This document shows, one piece after another, positions 1 through 11,680 of a stretch of 64,000 nucleotides of DNA. The notes beneath the pieces were generated by a model, which searched no databases, was not told the origin of the DNA, and saw only the letters and a list, made by a program, of their open reading frames with translations. This stretch comes from CAIWHR01 sp963786625 (GTDB lineage: Bacteria; Pseudomonadota; Gammaproteobacteria; Burkholderiales; Casimicrobiaceae). Numbering within the stretch: position 1 is the first letter of the stretch; the number at the start of each line of letters is the position of its first letter. Where the stretch lies: contig CAWAZS010000003.1 in assembly GCA_963786625.1 (NCBI GenBank), positions 1 through 64,000 of the forward strand, given 5' to 3'. The translations under genes and the position numbers were made by a program.

Positions 1-204
1 CGGGCTCGGCGAACCGGCAGAAGTCGGGCGCTTTCTTGCCGGTGAACTCGTAGCAGGCTAGCGCGACGGCGATCCATCGGCCTGGTCGTCATCGTCTTTC
101 GCGCTGGCTGCGGCCTGGCATCGCATTTGCTCCAGTTTGCAGTGCTTTCATGACGAAGGTCATGCACGATTTCAAATCGTACCCTACAGGCGAGGAAACA
201 TCCG
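1..204. other. no confident gene; possible fragment on minus strand
   Basis: On the minus strand, from about 90 down to the left edge, one frame reads a protein-like stretch containing WIAVALACYEFTGKKAPDF and continuing out of the window. An in-frame stop lies just upstream and no start is visible, so it may be the interior of a frameshifted gene that extends left. I do not recognise the family. The rest, up to the ribosome-binding site before position 205, shows nothing I can support. Confidence 0.2.
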
Positions 205-324
205 ATGCTGGGCCGTCTAGCACACAACGTTACGTTCGTCCGCGTGACTGTTGTAGCCGCATGGATTTCGTCGATGGTGGCGATGCTGTCGATGATGGCG
301 CTGATCGTGAGCATGATTTCCTGA
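205..324 (+). CDS. possible small membrane peptide (39 aa)
   Basis: A 39-codon frame starts at ATG 205 with a good GAGGA ribosome-binding site eight bases upstream and ends at TGA 322-324. The first third is mildly basic and polar. Residues about 14-39 are almost entirely hydrophobic and rich in Met, Val, Ser and Ala (for example MVAMLSMMALIVSMIS), compatible with one transmembrane helix. It overlaps a longer frame of unlikely composition, which I consider a shadow. No family is recognised. It could be a small membrane protein, a toxin-like peptide, or a chance frame in a degenerate region. A second short hydrophobic frame follows at 457. Confidence 0.3.
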   Translation: MLGRLAHNVTFVRVTVVAAWISSMVAMLSMMALIVSMIS

Positions 325-456
325 CCGCCGGCCGGCGCGGCGGTGTCAATCGAACTTACGCTGAGGGGCAATTGGCGCCGTGGGAAAGCGCGGCTTGCGT
401 GGTCTTTACCCGGAAAGGCAAGCTGTTACGGGATGGGTGAATTCTGAGAGGTGAAC

Positions 457-609
457 ATGAATCTTACCGCGGTGTTGTTGATTCTAGTCGCCGAGGCGTT
501 CGTGCTCTTGGGCATCGTGTTGTTGCTACGGCTGCGGAATAGGATCGCGTCGCGCGCCGCGCCCGGAGCTTTGCGCGACGCGCCCGGGAGCGAAACAAAC
601 TCCCCGTAG
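457..609 (+). CDS. possible small single-pass membrane protein (50 aa)
   Basis: The ATG at 457 is preceded by AGAGGTG at a suitable distance, and the frame closes at TAG 607-609. Residues 3-24 form a clean hydrophobic helix (LTAVLLILVAEAFVLLGIVL), followed by a basic RLRNR stretch and a polar tail, so it would sit in the inner membrane with the tail in the cytoplasm. It may be complete, or it may be the start of a longer protein cut by an indel, as many genes in this half of the window are. Family unknown. Confidence 0.35.
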   Translation: MNLTAVLLILVAEAFVLLGIVLLLRLRNRIASRAAPGALRDAPGSETNSP

Positions 610-793
610 ACGAGGCCATCGTGACGCGGTCGGGCGCCGGCACGTTTCAAGAGACGGCGCGTACACCGCATCCTCGTCGGGTAGATCGAACTCGGGAGTG
701 CCTTGCCGGCGTTCGCGGCACGCGCAATACGATCGCTCAGGAGTCTCAGGCCGATGGCGACGGGCGATACGCACCATGGCTCCCTACCTCGAG

Positions 794-1083
794 CTATTCC
801 CGGTCGACGTAGGTGATCTCCGACAACTCGGGATGTGCGGCGTGCTTGATGCGTTGCGAGTCCTCGAACGCTGCATGAGGCGCGGCTCGTTAACGCCGAC
901 TCGAAACGCGAAGAGGAGCACGTCTTCGTCGTGAACTCGCTGTCGTCACCACCCACGAACTGCGCGATGAGTTCCGTGCTCGTGCCAAAATCATCGCGAG
1001 GGTGAAATATGCAGGCAGGGACCTTCAGCAAAGTGTGCGAGCTTCGTGATGAAGATTTGATCAGAAATGGACTCGCCCAACAT
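794..1083 (-). pseudogene. hypothetical protein, frame broken three times
   Basis: Joining three frames on the minus strand gives one coherent protein of about 95 residues, from ATG 1083 to TAG 794-796. Its parts are an N-terminal MLGESISDQIFITKLAHFAE segment, a middle with FGTSTELIAQFVGGDDSEF, then HDEDVLLFAFRVGVNEPRLM, and a C-terminal part ending in ELSEITYVDRE. The amino-acid composition is natural and unlike the arginine-rich shadow frames here, which is why I think it was a gene. The shifts may be sequencing indels rather than true decay. I do not recognise the family. Confidence 0.35.
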
Positions 1084-1830
1084 CGCCACTCGTAGGCGGT
1101 CCCATTGAACGGAACGTCACGCAAGAAGCGATCGGCGAACCTTTGATCCAACCAGCCTCTGCGAAGATCCGAAAGCTATTTCGAGGCCTTACCTGATAAC
1201 CCTTTCATGCCTTGGTCCAGTCTTTGGTGGACGGGAATCGCCTATTCGTAACCGGTGCTTACCCTAATGCGTAGTCTGAGGAACGGTATGCAGCGACGCA
1301 CCTGACCATTCGCGGAATTCAAGTTGCCTGTGGGCGATCAGTTCGGGCTGAATCGGCCAGCCCCGCGGGAACGGGGAGACTTGGCTCGCCGCTCACTGAA
1401 ACGGAAGCCACTGTCCCCTGAACCACTGGTACGGACAAGGACCATCTCGCCGAGCACACGATTGGCGTCAGCGTGGCGCCGGCGCCGCTCGTCGAAGCGC
1501 GATTGGCCATCCAAACGAAAGCGCAGCAGCCGTGGAGCACGCGCAACGGTGCAACGTCAGGCCGAGCGCGTACATTCCGTAGTCGATAGCGACTGACCTC
1601 CAGCATGGCCCATCGGACGGCCGGCCTCGGAACCGTGGTCGGATGCGAAGTTCCTTGCGCGCGAACTATGCGAATGACGCCGACGTCGCCATTGTCACCG
1701 AAGAGGGTGCCAACCCCGGTCAGAAATTCACAACGACCGCGAGATTCGGCTTCCCAAGAGCCCATGGACCGCTGCCACGACAGTCCAGCGTACAGGGGTG
1801 TAACCGAACAAAGCGCGAACTCCCAGTTCA
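1084..1830. other. stretch without a supportable gene
   Basis: Open frames exist on both strands but none is convincing. On the plus strand, about 1440-1560 reads DHLAEHTIGVSVAPAPLVE followed by more protein-like sequence, and about 1650-1830 reads ANYANDADVAIVTEEGANPG. These lie in different frames with stops between them. They could be pieces of one decayed or badly read gene. Base composition is less GC-rich than the housekeeping genes to the right. Confidence 0.3.
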
Positions 1831-2038
1831 TTAATCGCGGGTCCAAAGCCGGTTTGTATCGCTGACCGGCGGATCATGCGGATCCCGCGGCGTTGGCTCG
1901 ACCCCGAGCACTTCGCACGTTCGGAAATAGTTACGGTACGCGTCGTCCCCGTCGGACGGACCGAGCCCGGGATCATCGTCAGCGAAATCGCGGCATGGGA
2001 GGATGATAGTTCAGGGCCGGCGTGCTGATCGTGGGCAT
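1831..2038 (-). pseudogene. small acidic hypothetical protein with one frameshift
   Basis: From ATG 2038 (preceded by GGCGGGG) the frame reads MPTISTPALNYHPPMP and then must shift by one base near 1990. After the shift it continues with DDDPGLGPSDGDDAYRNYF, a Cys-containing FRTCEVLGVEPTPRD segment, and ends NRLWTRD before TAA 1831-1833. Removing one base gives about 68 residues with a consistent acidic, proline-rich composition. The family is not recognised. The single shift matches the indel noise of this half of the window, so the gene may be intact in the organism. Confidence 0.35.
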
Positions 2039-2140
2039 CCCCGCCACACGGTACCGCGCAAGCGGCACAGCAACTGGCACGAACCAGGAAACGGCCGCTG
2101 CGAATTGGCCAGTTAGCTCTATAAGCCATTGTTTTAAAAG

Positions 2141-2214
<74 letters not shown>

Positions 2215-2288
2215 GCCGCGTGCAGGGGGAGGGTCGTGCGTCGGCACGGCTGCGGGCGATATCGTCCGACGCGTCGCACCGAAGGCAA

Positions 2289-2294
2289 ATTATA
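2289..2294 (-). promoter_or_regulatory. -10 box upstream of the CAU tRNA
   Basis: A perfect TATAAT on the minus strand lies about 75 bases upstream of the tRNA 5' end in an otherwise very GC-rich stretch. No good -35 hexamer is seen at the usual spacing. Confidence 0.4.
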
Positions 2295-2424
2295 GCCGAC
2301 GCGACTGTTGCGCCGTCGGCTGCGGCACGGCGCCGCGCAGACCGTTCGCATTCCTGCACACGGTGTCGTCGCGCTACACTATGTTCGTTCTTTCCGTTGC
2401 GACCACGCGATTCGTCACCGCCCC

Positions 2425-5076
2425 ATGCAGTCGTCCCATTCTCTCCGCGCGCTGCTGATGCCGGCCTCCGTCGCGCTCGTCGGCGCATCGAGCAAGCCCG
2501 GCTCGATCGGCCGGATCGTCCTCGAGAATCTGCTCGGCGGCGCTTTCCACGGCACGCTCTACGCGGTCAATCCGAAGCATCGGCGCGTGCTCGCGCAGCG
2601 CTCGCTACGCGTCGCTCGCCGCGATCGGCAAGCCGGTCGAGCTCGCGCTGATCGCGGTGCCGCGCCGCGGCGGTCTTCGAGGTCCTCGAGGACGCCGCGC
2701 GCGCCGGCGTGAAGGCGGCGGTCATCCTGTCGGCACCGCCGCCCGACCCGGACGAAGCGCGGCGCTGGCAGGCGAAGCTGCTCTCCGTCGCGCGCCGCGC
2801 GCGGCATCCGCGCTGCTCGGCCCGCACTCGTTCGGCGTCATCCGCACCGACATCGGCCTGAACGCGACCCTGGGCAACGCGGTGGCGCACCCGGGCCGGC
2901 TCGCGCTCGTCGCGCAGTCGGGCGCGGTGTGCGCGGCGATGCTCGATTTCGCGGCGTCGGGCGGCATCGGCTTCTCGACGGTGGTCGCGCTCGGCGGCGC
3001 GATGGACGTCGGCTTCGGCGAGTTGCTGGACGCGCTGCTGTTCGATCCGCACACCGACGGCATCCTGCTCTACGTCGAGACGGTCGGCGACGCGCGGCGT
3101 TTCCTGTCGGCGCTGCGCGCCGCGGCGCGGACCAAGCCCGTCGTCGTGCTGAAGGCCGGGCGGTCGATGGAGCGCGCGTGCGGGCGACGCGCCGTCGCCC
3201 GACGCCGTCTTCGACGCCGCGATGAAACGGTCCGGCACGGTGCGCGTGAAGACCTATACCCAGTTGTTCGCCGACGGCGCGGATCCTGGCGATGCACCGG
3301 ATCTCGCGCGGCGACCGGCTCGCGATCGTCACCAACGGGCACGGACCGGGAACGCTCGCGGCCGACAGCGCCGCCGACCGGGGCATCGCGCTGGCCGACT
3401 TTTCGCCGGCGACGGAGAAGATCCTGTCGGAATTGCTGCCGCCGAACATCGTCGTGCCGCAACCCGATCAACGTTCGCGGCGATGCCACGCCGGCGCGAA
3501 TGGCGGGGGCGGTCGCGGCCGCCGCTCGCCGATTCGCAGGTCGACGCGGTGCTGGTGCTGCACGTGCCGCGACCCGTCGCCGGGGCCACCGACATGGCGC
3601 GCGCCGTCGCGGCGGTCGCGCGGCGCGTCGACGAAGCCCGTGCTGGCCTCCTGGCTCGGCGCGATCGACCGGCGCGAGGCGACCGACGCGCTCGAGTCGG
3701 GCGGCGTCGCCAATTTCTACACGCCGGAGAACGCGGTCGAAGCGTTCTCGTTCCTTGCCGCGTATCGCCACCACCAGGAATGGCTGCTCGAGGTGCCGCC
3801 GCCCCAGCCCGAGCCGCAGCCGCCGGATCTCGCCGCGATCGAGCGCATTCGAACCGATGCGACGTCCGCCGACCGCAAGGTGCTGACCGAGATGGAAACG
3901 CACGCGCTGCTCTCGATGTTCGGCTTGCCGGTCGCGCCGGCCGCATCCGCCGACAACCTCGCCGAAGCGCGCGCGGCGGCGCGGCGCCTGGGCTTTCCCG
4001 TGACGCTGCGCTTCGACGCCGGCGCATCGGACCGGCTGCCGCCGGCGCCGCGCGAGCGTCTGCGCGACACGCGAATGCTGACCCGCGCCTGGGCCGCGAT
4101 GCTCGGGGCACCCGCCGACCTGCGCCAGCGCGGGCCCGTCGTCGTGGCGAAGGAGCACGTGTTCGAGGGCAGCGAGAACGTCGCGATCGGCATATGCACC
4201 GATGCGGTATTCGGGCCGGTGATCACGTTCGGCGCGGAGTGCGCGGGGGGCGGCGCGGATGTCGCCGTGCTGCTGCCGCCGCTCAACCTGCGTCTTGCGC
4301 GCGACATGATTCGAAGCACGGGCATGTTCGCGACATTGCCGAACGTCGACGCGGCCGAGACGGCGACCGAGGCGCTGGCGCACGTCCTGGTGCAGGTGTC
4401 GGCGCTGGCATGCGTGGTGCCGTGGGTGCGCACGCTCGCGCTGTACCCCGTGCGCGTCGGCGCGGGCCGCGCCGAGATCGCCGGCGCGCGCGTCGTGATC
4501 GATGCCCGTTACAAGCCGACCGCCCGCAGTTACGGCCACATGGCGATCCATCCCTATCCGATCGAGATGGTGGCCGATGTCGCGCTTCCCGACGGCAGAC
4601 ATCTGCACGTCCGCCCGATTCGACCGGAAGACGCCGAGATGGAGCGGGCGTTCGTGGCGGGGCTGTCCGACCAGACGCGCTATTTCCGCTTCTTCTACCA
4701 GCTGCACGAGCTCACGCCGACGATGCTCGCGCGCTTCACGCAGGTCGATTACGACCGCGAGATGGCGCTCGTCGCCGTCGACGAGGCGGGGGGCGCGCCG
4801 GCGATCGTCGGCGTCGCGCGCTACATCATGGGGCCGGACCAGGAATCCGCCGAGTTCGCCGTCGTGGTCGCCGACGCCTGGCATGGCAAGGGCGTGGCGC
4901 GGACCCTGATGGGCCGGCTCGTGGAGTGCGCGAAGGCGCGCGGCTTGCGGCGGCTCGAAGGCCTCGTGCTGCGCAGCAATCGCAACATGCTCAAGTTCAC
5001 CGAGGCCTTCGGCTTCAAGAGCCGCGAGAGCCCGGAGGATCCCGAGCAGGTCAGCGTCGTGCTCGAGCTCCAGTAG
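2425..5076 (+). CDS. acetate-CoA ligase (ADP-forming)-like / GNAT acetyltransferase fusion (Pat-like)
   Basis: This is a large protein-lysine acetyltransferase of the E. coli Pka/PatZ architecture. An N-terminal CoA-binding Rossmann domain (VALVGASSKPGSIGRIV, start of the protein) is followed by a ligase-CoA domain (LALVAQSGAVCAAMLDF). Next comes an ATP-grasp-like segment (from KVLTEMETHALLSMFGLPV), and last a GNAT domain of about 160 residues with the acetyl-CoA loop (ADAWHGKGVARTLMGRL). About 880 residues are expected, normal for the family. The frame must shift several times between about 2590 and 3660; from about 3660 to the TAG at 5074-5076 it is open. The start ATG 2425 fits the family N-terminus. 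In known relatives the synthetase part is a regulatory acyl-CoA sensor, and the GNAT part acetylates metabolic enzymes such as acetyl-CoA synthetase. It ends tail-to-tail with rpoD, 20 bases apart. Confidence 0.85.
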
Positions 5077-5096
5077 GCGTTTCCGCGCCGCGCGGG

Positions 5097-7549
<2,453 letters not shown>

Positions 7550-7719
7550 GGTCATCCTAACGGGTCGAGTACCGGAGGTCGCGAAACGTGCGGGTTGCGA
7601 GATCAGATGGGGGCGATGGGGAAAACCTCAAATTATATCATCGGCGAGCCATGCGGCGGTGCAGCACCGGTCTCTGCCGCGTGACCCGCACGCGCGATCC
7701 GAGCGACGCGTCGGTGCGC

Positions 7720-9552
7720 TCACGATCTGCCCCCCGACACCGTCGGCTTGGCGGCGGGCAGGGTGCGACGAACCATTTCCAGCTGCCGCAATCGCTCGGA
7801 TTCCTCCGCCGTGGCGGGCGTGCCGGACTCCGGCGACCCCGCGTGCCCGGCACGCTGTGCCTGTTCCCAGTAACGGATGACGCCCGCCTTCAGGTGCATG
7901 GCCGCATGCTCCGCCGTGATTCCATGGTCCTCCGCCGTGGCCAGCGCGGATGCCAGCACCGACTCGTGCGGCGATTGCGCGAAGTACTGCATGACGCCTG
8001 CCGTGGTCAGCGGATGCTCGCTTTTCGCGCAGAACCCGACCAGCGCGGCCAGCGCGGCGCCCTCCGGGGTGCCGTCCGACGGCTGCGGCACGGCGTTCGA
8101 GCGGGCCAACTCGGGTTGGAGCAGCAGGGCCTGGATGAGTTCACGGACGAGCGAAGGCGCGCGGCGTTGCCCCTGCTGGGTTGCCCGCGGCGAACGGCGC
8201 GCCAGGGCGTGCTCGCGGCCGGGGCGCGACGCACTGCTCGGCATGGGGTGCGCCGCGGCCGCGATCGGCGGTGGCGTCAAGGCCCAGCAGCGAGCGCAAT
8301 TCGGTCTCCGGCAGCCCGGTGAGGTCGGCCAGGCGCCGGCGCAGCAGCGCCGCCAGCACGGGCGCGGTGAGCGCGGCGAGGTAGCGGCCGCGCCGCGGCC
8401 ACCAGCGCGGCTCCCCCTTCGAGCCGAGGTCGGCGGGTGCTGCGCGCACAGCTCGGCCAGCAGGAACTCGGAGGCCGGCATCGCGTGGTCGATCAGCGCC
8501 TCGAACGCGGCCTTGCCGCGCCGGCGCACGAAGTCGTCCGGGTCCTCGCCGTCCGGCAGGAAGAGGAACCCGGCGTTCTTGCCGTCGGCGAGCACCGGCA
8601 GCGCGTTCTCGAGCGCGCGCCAGGCCGCCTTGCGCCCCGCGGCGTCGCCGTCGAAGCAGAAGATGACGCGGTCGCTCTGCCGGAAGAGCTTCTGCACGTG
8701 CGCGGGCGTGGTCGCTGTGCCCAGCGTGGCGACCGCATAGTCGACGCCATGCTGCGCGAGCGCCACGACGTCCATGTAGCCTTCGACGACGACGACGGCG
8801 CCGGCCTCGCGGATCGCGCTCCGCGCGAGAAAGAGCCCGTAGAGCTCGCGGCCCTTCGAGAACAGCGGCGTTTCCGGTGAATTCAGGTACTTGGGCTCGC
8901 CTTCGCCCAGCACGCGGCCGCCGAAGCCGATCACCTGGCCGCGGCTGTCGTGGATCGGGAACATGATCCGGTCGCGGAAGCGGTCGTAGCGCTTGCCGCC
9001 TTCGCCGGCGATGACGAGGCCGGCCGTTTCGAGCGCGGGATCGTCGTAGCGCTTGAACACGGCGGCGAGCGGCTGCCAGGCGTCCGGCGCATAGCCGATC
9101 CCGAACCGGGCGGCGATCGCGCCGGTCAGCCCGCGATCCTTGAGATAGGCGATGGCGCGCGGCGCATCCTTCAGTTGCGCCCGATAGAACCTGGCGGCTT
9201 CGAGCGTGAGGGCGGTGAGATCGCCGGCCTGTTCGCGGCGCTCCGACTCCCCGGGGCGCTCGACGCGCGGCACTTCGAGGCCCGCGTCGCGCGCGAGCTC
9301 CTCGACCGCGTCCGGAAACGCCTTGCCGCCGTACTCCATCAGGAAGCCGATCGCCGTGCCGTGCGCCCCGCAGCCGAAGCAGTGGTAGAACTGCTTCGTC
9401 GGGCTGACGGTGAACGAGGGCGTCTTCTCGCTGTGGAAGGGGCAGCAGGCCTGGTAGTTGGCCCCGGCCTTCTTGAGCGGGACGTAGCGGTCGATGACAT
9501 CGACGATGTCGATCCGGGACAGCAGCGTCTGAATGAAATCGTTAGGAATCAT
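7720..9552 (-). CDS. dnaG: DNA primase
   Basis: It makes RNA primers at the replication fork. The N-terminal zinc-binding domain has the CPFH...HCFGC ligand pattern. The RNA-polymerase core and TOPRIM domain follow (VVVVEGYMDVVALAQHG and FDGDAAGRKAA with the acidic metal ligands), then the C-terminal helicase-interacting domain. The start MIPNDFIQTLLSRIDIVDVI matches the family N-terminus and is preferred over an upstream in-frame start at 9663. Two single-base shifts, near 8420 and near 8250, must be corrected in the linker before the C-terminal domain, which resumes in frame to TGA 7720-7722. About 610 residues are expected. It lies between yqeY and rpoD; 170 bases of non-coding DNA separate it from rpoD. 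Confidence 0.93.
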   Translation of the reverse strand: MIPNDFIQTLLSRIDIVDVIDRYVPLKKAGANYQACCPFHSEKTPSFTVSPTKQFYHCFGCGAHGTAIGFLMEYGGKAFPDAVEELARDAGLEVPRVERPGESERREQAGDLTALTLEAARFYRAQLKDAPRAIAYLKDRGLTGAIAARFGIGYAPDAWQPLAAVFKRYDDPALETAGLVIAGEGGKRYDRFRDRIMFPIHDSRGQVIGFGGRVLGEGEPKYLNSPETPLFSKGRELYGLFLARSAIREAGAVVVVEGYMDVVALAQHGVDYAVATLGTATTPAHVQKLFRQSDRVIFCFDGDAAGRKAAWRALENALPVLADGKNAGFLFLPDGEDPDDFVRRRGKAAFEALIDHAMPASEFLLAELCAQHPPTSARRGSRAGGRGAAATSPRSPRPCWRRCCAGAWPTSPGCRRPNCARCWALTPPPIAAAAHPMPSSASRPGREHALARRSPRATQQGQRRAPSLVRELIQALLLQPELARSNAVPQPSDGTPEGAALAALVGFCAKSEHPLTTAGVMQYFAQSPHESVLASALATAEDHGITAEHAAMHLKAGVIRYWEQAQRAGHAGSPESGTPATAEESERLRQLEMVRRTLPAAKPTVSGGRS

Positions 9553-9718
9553 GGACTTGACGCTGCGCCCCGCGAAGAAGCCGCCTCCCGGCAGGCCCTG
9601 AAGCAGCGCTGGCGGGAACGAGAAAGAGCAGGGGACCTTTGCATTATAGGCGCCCGGCGCCAACGCGAAAGGGTGATTGGCCGCGGAACCGGGGCCGCAC
9701 CGGCCCCCGCGCGTCTTC

Positions 9719-10165
9719 CTACCCGGCCAGCCTGGCCTTGATCCGTGCCGAGACCGCGCCCATGTCGGCGCGTCCGGCGAGCTGGGGCTTCAACACCGCC
9801 ATCACCTTGCCCATCCCGGCGATTCCGGACGCGCCGGTGGACGCGATCGCGTCGGCGATCAGCGCGTCGATCTCGGCGTCGGCGAGTCGCGCCGGCAGGT
9901 AGGCGGCGAGCAACTCCACCTCCGCGCGCTCGACCGCGGCCAGGTCCTCGCGCTTGCCGGCTTCGAACTGGGTGATCGAATCCCGGCGCTGCTTGATCAT
10001 CTTCTCGATGATCGACAGCACGTCGGCGTCGGTGAGCTCGATGCGCTCGTCGACCTCGCGCTGCTTGATGGCGGCGAGCAGCATCCGGATCGTCGACAGC
10101 CGCGCCGCGTCCTTCGCGCGCATGGCGGTCTTCATGTCTTCGACAACGCGGGACTTGAGCGACAT
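9719..10165 (-). CDS. yqeY: GatB/YqeY domain protein
   Basis: This is an intact protein of 148 residues. It is the stand-alone YqeY domain, related to the tRNA-binding tail domain of GatB, commonly encoded in the rpsU-dnaG-rpoD operon. The characteristic sequence is present: LSTIRMLLAAIKQREVDER near residue 25, MIKQRRDSITQFEAGKRED in the middle, and a C-terminal GKVMAVLKPQLAGRADMGAV. The start at 10165 (MSLKSRVVED) has GAGGT six to seven bases upstream. The precise cellular role of the family is not settled; tRNA binding is inferred from GatB. A rho-independent terminator lies immediately upstream in its leader. Confidence 0.9.
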   Translation of the reverse strand: MSLKSRVVEDMKTAMRAKDAARLSTIRMLLAAIKQREVDERIELTDADVLSIIEKMIKQRRDSITQFEAGKREDLAAVERAEVELLAAYLPARLADAEIDALIADAIASTGASGIAGMGKVMAVLKPQLAGRADMGAVSARIKARLAG

Positions 10166-10180
10166 GGGTGACCTCAAAAC

Positions 10181-10205
10181 AAAAAGGGGCGAATCGCTTC
10201 GCCCC
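10181..10205 (-). terminator. rho-independent terminator between rpsU and yqeY
   Basis: On the minus strand an eight-base-pair stem (GGGGCGAA/TTCGCCCC, 10205-10198 with 10193-10186) and a four-base loop are followed directly by TTTTT (10185-10181). It sits 25 bases after the rpsU stop and 16 bases before the yqeY start, so it can uncouple high rpsU expression from the dnaG-rpoD part, as in the E. coli operon. Confidence 0.85.
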
Positions 10206-10229
10206 TCGGTTGCGCAGCGCGGCGCGGCG

Positions 10230-10442
10230 TCAGAACAGCTTCGGCGGCAGTTGCTGGCTGCGCAGACGCTTGTAATGGCGCTTGACCGCGGCGGCGAGCT
10301 TGCGCTTGCGCTCCGCGGTGGGCTTTTCGTAGAACTCGCGGGCGCGAAGTTCGGTGAGCAGGCCGGTCTTCTCGATCGTGCGCTTGAAGCGGCGCAGGGC
10401 CACTTCGAACGGCTCGTTGTCCCGCAGGCGAACGCTGGTCAT
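10230..10442 (-). CDS. rpsU: 30S ribosomal protein S21
   Basis: An intact 70-residue, highly basic protein. MTSVRLRDNEPFEVALRRF is the standard S21 N-terminus, with the KTGLLTELRAREFYEKPT core and a Lys/Arg-rich C-terminus. It is part of the 30S subunit near the anti-Shine-Dalgarno region and is needed for initiation on natural mRNAs. A purine-rich GGAAGAAAG lies just upstream of the ATG. It is the first gene of the macromolecular synthesis operon, with its own promoter (10486-10514) and terminator (10181-10205), and is divergent from tsaD. Confidence 0.97.
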   Translation of the reverse strand: MTSVRLRDNEPFEVALRRFKRTIEKTGLLTELRAREFYEKPTAERKRKLAAAVKRHYKRLRSQQLPPKLF

Positions 10443-10485
10443 GAAGCTTTCTTCCTTGACTGACGGTGATTTGCAACAATCGGTA

Positions 10486-10514
10486 ATATTAACAGGACCT
10501 GCGCGCCCGCGCAA
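10486..10514 (-). promoter_or_regulatory. sigma-70 promoter of rpsU
   Basis: On the minus strand TTGCGC (10514-10509) is separated by exactly 17 bases from TAATAT (10491-10486), about 45 bases upstream of the rpsU ATG. This is the only A/T-rich patch in the tsaD-rpsU divergent gap and fits a housekeeping promoter for the operon. Confidence 0.6.
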
Positions 10515-10618
10515 TACAGGTCCTTCCGAGGGCCTTCGCCGCCGGCAGCCGTCGCGGGGTCGGGCGCGCCGACCGTGTATCGTGATGGCCCGGCGGCCAC
10601 GGCCCGCGCATCCCTCCC

Positions 10619-11647
10619 ATGCTCGTTCTCGGCATCGAAACCTCCTGCGACGAAACCGGTCTCGCCGTGTACGACACGGGCCGCGGGCTGCTCGCGCACG
10701 CACTGCATTCGCAGGTGGCGATGCACAGCGTCTATGGCGGCGTCGTGCCCGAGCTCGCCTCCCGCGACCACGTGCGGCGCGTCGTGCCCCTGGCGCAACG
10801 CGTGCTGGCCGAGGCGGGGGCGCGGCTCGCCGACCTCGACGGCATCGCCTACACGCAGGGGCCGGGCCTCGCCGGCGCGCTGCTGGTCGGCGCGAGCGTC
10901 GCCACGGCGCTCGGCTACGCGCTCGGGCAAGCCCGTGGTCGGCGTCCATCACATGGAAGGCCATCTGCTGTCGCCGCTGCTCGCCGATCCGAAGCCGGAG
11001 TTTCCGTTCGTCGCGCTGCTCGTCTCGGGCGGCCACAGCCAGCTGTTCGAGGTCGCGGGCGTCGGGCGGTACCGGCTGCTGGGCGACACGAAGGACGACG
11101 CCGCCGGCGAGGCCTTCGACAAGACGGCCAAGCTGCTCGGGCTGCCGTATCCCGGCGGACCGGCGCTGGCGAGCCTGGCCGAGGCGGGACGGGATGGCGC
11201 CGTGGCGCTGCCGCGACCGATGCTCGCCAGCGGCGACCTCGACATGAGCTTCAGCGGACTGAAGACGGCGGCGCTGACGCTCGTGCGCCGCGAGGCGGCC
11301 GGCGGGACGCTCGACGACGCGCGCCGGGCCGACATCGCGCGCGAGTTCCAGCACGCGGTGGTCGATGTCCTCGTGGCGAAGGCGGTCGCCGCGCTGGGCG
11401 CGACGGGGCACGCGCAGGCTCGTCGTGGCCGGGGGCGTGGGCGCCAATCGCGAGCTCCGCGCGCGGCTCGTCGCCGCGGTCGGCGGGCGCGGCGGACAGG
11501 TGTTCTTCCCCGATCTCGAGTTCTGCACCGACAACGGCGCGATGATCGCGCTCGTCGGCGCGCTGCGCCTGTCGGGCGCCGTCGCCGCCGATTACGCGTT
11601 CTCGGTCCGGCCGCGCTGGGACCTGTCGTCGCTGCCCGGCGGTCTGA
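10619..11647 (+). CDS. tsaD: tRNA threonylcarbamoyladenosine transferase subunit TsaD
   Basis: TsaD, with TsaB and TsaE, puts the threonylcarbamoyl group on A37 of ANN-decoding tRNAs. The N-terminus GIETSCDETGLAVYD and the metal-binding VHHMEGHLL motif are clear, as are the ASKH-fold signatures GHSQLFEVAGVG, DDAAGEAFDKTAKLLGLPYPG and the C-terminal VAGGVGANRELR. Extra bases at 10925-10927 and near 11415 must be removed. A third shift near the end is likely, because the natural C-terminus should come near TGA 11645-11647 rather than reading on. About 340 residues result. The gene faces plsY tail-to-tail and is divergent from rpsU. Confidence 0.93.
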
Positions 11648-11680
11648 GCGGAGCTGCGGCGCGGCCCGGCGCGCCGGGAT

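Noticed and set aside
1319..1846. 175-codon minus-strand frame
   Set aside because: Composition is shadow-like, no ribosome-binding site, and competing frames on the plus strand look more protein-like in short stretches; left as unexplained.
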